Below are positions 1 through 4,300 of a DNA stretch of 7,443 bases, piece by piece; positions within the stretch are counted from its first letter, which is position 1, and the number at the start of each line of letters is the position of its first letter. Made by a program: the position numbers and the translations under genes. The notes below the pieces were generated by a model. It was not told the origin of the DNA. It did not search any database and saw only the letters and a program-made list of their open reading frames with translations. The DNA comes from an uncultured Ruminococcus sp. (GTDB lineage: Bacteria; Bacillota; Clostridia; Oscillospirales; CAG-272), in NCBI GenBank assembly GCA_902778985.1, contig CACYZS010000054.1, positions 1 through 7,443 of the forward strand. The letters run 5' to 3'.

Positions 1-2
1 AA

Positions 3-84
3 GCGCGGGAATATACCGCAAGCGCCGCAGGCGGTTATATCGCGCGGTCGTGCCTCCGGCACGCCGCATATCGTACGACCGCGC
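3..84. repeat. Nested stem-loop intergenic element
   Basis: This non-coding stretch folds into two overlapping hairpins. The first pairs 3-7, 11-15 and 16-19 with 41-45, 36-40 and 31-34, with small bulges at 8-10 and 35. The second has a perfect 10-bp stem, GCGCGGTCGT (42-51) against ACGACCGCGC (75-84), and encloses a smaller hairpin, GTGCC-TCC-GGCAC (50-62). The two large stems share bases 42-45, so they would be alternative folds. No open frame with coding character or ribosome site is visible here. The density of palindromes suggests a dispersed intergenic repeat or a processed RNA end, but copy number cannot be judged from one window. The pairings are seen directly; calling it a repeat family is inference. 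Confidence 0.4.
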
Positions 85-106
85 AACGGTCGCCTCTTCG
101 TTCTCT

Positions 107-126
107 GCCTCCCCCGAAGGGGAGGC
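107..126. repeat. Palindromic GCCTCCCC / GGGGAGGC hairpin
   Basis: GCCTCCCC (107-114) and GGGGAGGC (119-126) form a perfect 8-bp stem with the tetraloop CGAA. Neither side has a T-run, so it does not look like a rho-independent terminator. From memory, short palindromes of this CCTCCCC-GGGGAGG type recur between genes in many uncultured Clostridia, so this may be one copy of such a repeat. That cannot be confirmed here. Confidence 0.4.
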
Positions 127-150
127 TACGGGAGATCCCCGCTTTTGGTC

Positions 151-187
151 AAACAAAACGCAGACCGTGCCGAACGGCGCGGTCTGC
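151..187 (-). terminator. Rho-independent terminator of fba
   Basis: Bases 160-187 form a 13-bp stem (one G-T wobble) around a 2-base centre, effectively a GTTC tetraloop when read on the minus strand. On the minus strand the stem is followed at once by GTTTTGTTT (159-151), a T-rich tract. It lies about 80 nt after the fba stop codon and points the right way to end the aldolase transcript. The T-run has interruptions, so efficiency is uncertain. Confidence 0.75.
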
Positions 188-194
188 TCATAAC

Positions 195-221
195 GATTGC
201 CGCCCGATACGGGCGGCAATC
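195..221 (-). other. Stem-loop in the fba 3' untranslated region
   Basis: GATTGCCGCCC (195-205) pairs perfectly with GGGCGGCAATC (211-221) around a 5-base loop. Flanking AACGAT (192-197) and ATCGTT (223-228) offer an alternative extension of the stem with a bulge. No T-run follows on either strand, so it is probably not a terminator by itself. It lies between the fba stop codon and the terminator at 151-187, where it could protect the mRNA 3' end or be a repeat remnant. The hairpin is plain in the sequence; its role is inference. Confidence 0.5.
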
Positions 222-265
222 TCATCGTTCTAAACGTTGCGCCGCAGCGCAATCGCTAACTCCGA

Positions 266-1129
266 TCAGGCCTTTCCGACCGATCCGAACAGTTCCATCT
301 TCTCCTTGACGGTCGCCTTGATCGCCTCGACGCCCGGAGCGAGCAGTTTGCGGGGATCAAAGCCTTTCCCCTCCAGATCCTTGCCTTCCTCAATGTACTT
401 GCGGACGGCGGCGGCAAAGGTGAGTTGGCATTCGGTGTTGACGTTGATCTTCGCGACGCCGAGCGAGATGGCGCGGCGGATCATATCGGCGGGGATCCCG
501 GTTCCGCCGTGGAGAACCAGCGGCATCTTCCCGGTCTTCTCCTGCACGGCGGCGAGCGTCTCGAACGACAGACCCTTCCAGTTGGCGGGGTACTTGCCGT
601 GGATGTTCCCGATGCCGGCGGCCAGCATGGTCACGCCGAGATCGGCGATCTTCTTGCACTCGTCGGGATCGGCGCATTCGCCCATTCCGATCACGCCGTC
701 CTCTTCACCGCCGATCGCACCGACCTCCGCTTCGAGCGACATACCCTTTTCGCGACAGATCTTGACCAGTTCGGAGGTCTTCTCGACGTTCTCGTCGATC
801 GGGTAGTGAGAACCGTCGAACATGATGGAGGAAAAGCCGGCGTCGATGCACTTGAAGCAGCCCTCGTAGGTACCGTGGTCGAGATGGAGCGCGACCGGAA
901 CGGTGATCTTCAGTTCCCGGATCATACTCGACACCATCGCGGCGACGGTCGAAAAGCCGCACATATACTTGCCCGCGCCCTCGGAGACGCCGAGAATGAC
1001 GGGAGAACGGAGTTCCTCGGCGGTCTGAAGGATCGCCTTCGTCCATTCGAGATTGTTGATGTTGAACTGACCGACGGCGTACTTGCCCGCCACGGCCTTT
1101 TCAAGCATTTCTTTTGCGGAAACCAGCAT
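266..1129 (-). CDS. fba: Class II fructose-1,6-bisphosphate aldolase
   Basis: This cytoplasmic glycolytic and gluconeogenic enzyme reversibly splits fructose 1,6-bisphosphate into dihydroxyacetone phosphate and glyceraldehyde 3-phosphate, using a divalent metal (normally zinc). The 287-residue length fits the short class IIB form of Firmicutes. Visible family motifs are HLDHG at 82-86 (catalytic Asp84, metal ligand His85), SIMFDGSHYP at 101-110, EAEVGAIGGEEDG at 133-145 (metal-site Glu and the flexible loop), GNIHGKYP at 174-181 (ligand His177), LHGGTGIP at 206-213 (ligand His207) and KINVNTE at 227-233 (phosphate binding). The ATG at 1129 is chosen because AGGAGG lies 9 nt upstream and the residues before it have no aldolase character. 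The gene is monocistronic, with its own promoter and terminator, and reads away from the giant helicase gene. All expected catalytic residues are present. A tagatose-bisphosphate aldolase is a less likely alternative within the same fold. Confidence 0.96.
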   Translation of the reverse strand: MLVSAKEMLEKAVAGKYAVGQFNINNLEWTKAILQTAEELRSPVILGVSEGAGKYMCGFSTVAAMVSSMIRELKITVPVALHLDHGTYEGCFKCIDAGFSSIMFDGSHYPIDENVEKTSELVKICREKGMSLEAEVGAIGGEEDGVIGMGECADPDECKKIADLGVTMLAAGIGNIHGKYPANWKGLSFETLAAVQEKTGKMPLVLHGGTGIPADMIRRAISLGVAKINVNTECQLTFAAAVRKYIEEGKDLEGKGFDPRKLLAPGVEAIKATVKEKMELFGSVGKA

Positions 1130-1138
1130 TGAATCTTT

Positions 1139-1144
1139 CCTCCT
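1139..1144 (-). promoter_or_regulatory. Ribosome binding site of fba
   Basis: On the minus strand AGGAGG is followed by 9 nt (AAAGATTCA) and then the ATG at 1129. This strong Shine-Dalgarno sequence fixes the aldolase start and rules out the longer open frame that runs up to 1291. Confidence 0.92.
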
Positions 1145-1166
1145 GCGAGTTGTTTTATCACTTTTT

Positions 1167-1195
1167 ATTGTACAACACCCCGGGCGAAAAATCAA
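1167..1195 (-). promoter_or_regulatory. Sigma-A-type promoter of fba
   Basis: Read on the minus strand, a -35 box TTGATT (1195-1190) is separated by exactly 17 bp from a -10 box TACAAT (1172-1167). Transcription would start near 1160, giving a leader of about 30 nt that contains the ribosome site. The spacer includes a GGGCGAAAA element (plus-strand 1182-1190) that recurs upstream of the divergent promoter, so joint regulation is possible. Promoter activity is inferred from sequence only. Confidence 0.8.
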
Positions 1196-1253
1196 GTGTT
1201 TTTTCGCTTTTTCCGTCGCTTTTCGATCGCGTTTTTCACGTGGATCGCGGGGC

Positions 1254-1277
1254 GGCGAAAAATCGCATCTTTTCGCC
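1254..1277. promoter_or_regulatory. Candidate operator: GGCGAAAA inverted repeat
   Basis: GGCGAAAA (1254-1261) and TTTTCGCC (1270-1277) are perfect 8-bp arms separated by 8 nt. The palindrome ends 7 bp before the -35 box of the helicase promoter, a usual place for a regulator site. The same half-site occurs again at 1183-1190 inside the fba promoter. It could also form a hairpin, but it lies outside both predicted transcripts, so a DNA-binding role is more likely than an RNA role. The regulator is unknown. Confidence 0.4.
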
Positions 1278-1284
1278 CATACTC

Positions 1285-1314
1285 TTGACAAGATACGAAT
1301 GGAAATTATATAAT
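1285..1314 (+). promoter_or_regulatory. Perfect-consensus promoter of the giant helicase gene
   Basis: TTGACA (1285-1290) and TATAAT (1309-1314) are both exact matches to the sigma-70/sigma-A consensus, with an 18-bp spacer. The start of transcription is expected near 1321. That leaves a leader of about 64 nt before the TTG start at 1385 and places the upstream ATG (1325) only about 4 nt into the message. The -10 region lies in an AT-rich patch that stands out from the GC-rich surroundings. Confidence 0.85.
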
Positions 1315-1369
1315 ATAGGCAATAATGGGTGAGAATGCTTTTTTATCCGTTCGGAACTGTCACCACGTC

Positions 1370-1375
1370 AGGAGG
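1370..1375 (+). promoter_or_regulatory. Ribosome binding site that decides a TTG start
   Basis: AGGAGG is followed by 9 nt and then an in-frame TTG at 1385, the same spacing as at fba. The other in-frame TTG (1379) is only 3 nt away, too close. The ATG at 1325 lies upstream of this site. The site therefore points to TTG 1385 as the start of the giant protein. Confidence 0.85.
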
Positions 1376-1384
1376 ACTTTGGGT

Positions 1385-4300
1385 TTGGATACGATCGCGA
1401 CCATTTCGGCGCTGTTTTCCCCGGTGATGAACTTCGCTCTGCAACAGAGCGGGATCCCCGTGATCCGGGAGATCAGGATCAGAAATACGACCGGCAGGGC
1501 TCTGTCCGGTCTTTCGGTGTCGGTCAAGAGCGATCCGGCGATCTTCCGCCCCGCCGTCTTCCCCGTCGAAGAGGTGCGTCCCCGCGCCGACTACGAGATC
1601 CTCTCCCCCGAACTCCAGATGTACGCCTCGACGCTCATCACCCTGACGGCGGCGCAGGACACCGTGATCCGCGTGACGCTTACCCTCGACGGCGAGATCG
1701 TTTCCGAGACCGAAGCGACCGTCCGTCTGCTCGCCTACGACGAGTGGGCGGGGGCGAAACTCTTCCCCGAAACGACCGGCGCGTTCGTGCAGCCGGGGCA
1801 TCCGTACCTCTCCGACCTGATGAAGATCGCGGGTTCCGAACTCAAACGCCTGTCGCGCGAAAGTTCGTTCCCGGGCTATAAGAAAAAGGATCCCGGATCG
1901 GTTCTGAAACAATTCGAGGCGATCTTCCTTGCCCTGCAGGACGAGAAGTTCCGCGTCAAGGAAACCACCGCCGGCTACGACGATCCCGGACAGCGGATCA
2001 GGCTTCCCGAGACCCTGAAAGTCAAACGCGAGTGCGCCACCCTCGACCTCGCGCTGCTCTTCGCGGCGTGCCTGGAGGCGGCGGATCTCAACCCGATCGT
2101 CGTGTTTGAGAAACGCACCTGCTACGTCGGCGTCTGGCTGATCGACACCTTCTTCTCCGAGAGCATTCAGGACGACGCGACGCAACTCACCAAACGCGCG
2201 GCGGAAGGCATTGAGGAACTTGCCTTCGTGTCGCTTGCCGGTTTCTCCGAGAAGACCGAGTTCAAAGCCGCGGTCGCGGCGGCGAACGCCCGGCTCTCGG
2301 ACGAGGATCGCTTCTGGTTCGCGCTTGATCTCCGTCGCGTGCGCGCCGGCGGGATCCTGCCCATGCCGCTCCGGCGGCTCGACGCGAAGGGCAATCCGCT
2401 CTTCGATTTCGTCCCCTCGACGGCGAAACGCACCGGCGAGGACGGCGACCAGGCGGGCGCCAAACGGACCGCGAAGCGGACGGGTTCGACCGAGATGACG
2501 CGCGAGCAGATGTGGGAACGCAAACTGCTTGACCTCTCTCTTCGCAACACGCTTCTGAACTATTCCTTCTACCGTTCCTCGGTGCAGATCCTGGTCGGTC
2601 AGGTCGAGGAACTCTTCGATCCCCTGACGCGCGACGACGTCGAGTATTCGGTGCTGGCGCGCCCGAAGGAACCCGAGATCCCCGTCGGGGACGGCAAGGG
2701 GCTGGTCAACCTGCGCCACGCCGCCGATCCCATCCGCAATTTCCTGCGCTCGGAGTTCCGGCAGAGACGGATCCACACCACGACCGAGCCCGACGACCTT
2801 TCGGGCACGCTGAACAACCTCTTCCGTACCGCCAAGACGGGCTTGGAAGAAAGCGGCGCCAACACGCTCTACCTCGCGTTCGGTTTTCTGCGCTGGTACG
2901 AGTCCGACTCGTCGCAGAAACCCCACTACGCTCCGCTGGTCCTACTCCCGGTCGAACTGGTCCGCGCCTCGGTGCGCAAGGACTTTTTGCTCCGGGCGCG
3001 TGAAGACGAGCCGCGCTTCAACATCACCCTGCTCGAAATGCTCCGCAACAGTTACGGCGTCACCATTCCCGACGTCGATCCGCTCCCGCAGAACGAGAAC
3101 GGCGACCGGAGCATCCGCGACGTCTTCTCGGCGGTGCGCAGCGCGGTGATGAAGATGAAGCGTTGGGAAGTCCTGGAGTCGGTGATCCTCTCCAACTTCT
3201 CGTTTGCCAACTTCATTATGTATAACGACCTGCGCCGCCGCTCCGCGGATCTGAAGGCGAACAAGGTCGTGTCTTCCCTGCTAACCGGGCGGCTGACCTG
3301 GCGGGACACCGACGAATTCCTGCTCCCCGACCAACTCGACAACACGGTCGATCCCGTCGACGTGGCGGCGCCGCTGCCCGCCGACTCCTCGCAACTTTCC
3401 GCGATCTGCGCCGCGGGCGAAGGCAAGACCTTCGTTTTGCACGGTCCCCCGGGCACCGGGAAATCGCAGACCATTACCAATATGATCACCAACGCCCTCT
3501 ACCACGGGAAGTCGGTTCTTTTCATCGCGGAAAAGATGGCGGCGCTCTCGGTGGTGCAGAAGCGTCTGGAATCCATCGGGATCGCCCCGTTCTGTCTGGA
3601 ACTGCACTCGAACAAGGCAAAGAAAGCCGACGTTCTCGGGCAACTCGACCGCACCCTGCAATCGGCGAAGATCAAGACGCCGGAAGAATTCACCGCCGAA
3701 GCGGAACGCCTGCGCCGTATGCGCACGCAACTGAACGACACGGTCAGCGCGATCGGGCGGATCCGCCCCTTCGGGTTCTCGCTCTACGACGCGATCGTCC
3801 GCTTCGAGCAGTATAAGGACGCGCCGGATCTGAAGATCTTTACGGGCGAGGCGGTCGCCGCCCTGACCGCCGAGACGCCGAGGCGGCACGAAGCCGTGAT
3901 CGGCAAACTCCGCGTCGCCGCCGACGCGGTAGGCGGCGTGCACAAGAACCCCTTCGCGATCTACCAAAGACGCGATTATTCGCTCCAACTGAAACAGAAA
4001 TTCGCCGAGTCGCTCGTCAACCTGACCGAAAGCGGCACCGATCTGCAGAAAAATCTCGTCGCGCTCGCGCGCCTGATCCCCTTCCGCAACCTGCACACCT
4101 ATCAGCAGATCAAGTCCATCTCGGAACTCTGCGCGATCCTCTCGGAGGTCAATCTGCTCCCCGCGGGGCTGACGACCAACAAGAATCTCCCGCTCAACCG
4201 CGAACGGATCCTCGACATCTGCCACGCGGGACAGGCGCGCGACGATCTGCACGCCGCGCTACTCTCGCGCTTCTCCGAAGGCATCCTCAACTTCGACGCG

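Noticed and set aside
237..1132. Plus-strand open frames of 189 and 235 codons over fba
   Set aside because: They are antisense to a well-supported aldolase with all catalytic residues, and show low-complexity translations.
266..1291. Longer start for fba at 1291
   Set aside because: It would translate through the fba promoter and ribosome site; the extra 54 residues are Arg/Lys-rich and unlike aldolase, while AGGAGG precedes the ATG at 1129.
1083..1332. Small plus-strand open frames of 72-76 codons in the divergent region
   Set aside because: They overlap both promoters and the fba start, have no ribosome site, and the translations look random (Phe/Ser/Arg-rich).
1325..1384. ATG at 1325 as the helicase start, possibly leaderless
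   Set aside because: It has no ribosome site, lies about 4 nt from the predicted transcript start, and a strong AGGAGG with ideal spacing serves TTG 1385 downstream.
2427..2495. Repeated AKRT in the linker as a possible tandem repeat or expansion
   Set aside because: Only three short copies with differing codons and spacing; more likely a flexible basic linker between the N-terminal region and DUF4011.
1343..2926. A 527-codon minus-strand open frame, and a 323-codon one at 3281-4252
   Set aside because: Both are antisense shadows of the same gene: repetitive Arg/Gly/Glu composition, no recognised motifs, and the overlapping plus frame is clearly coding.
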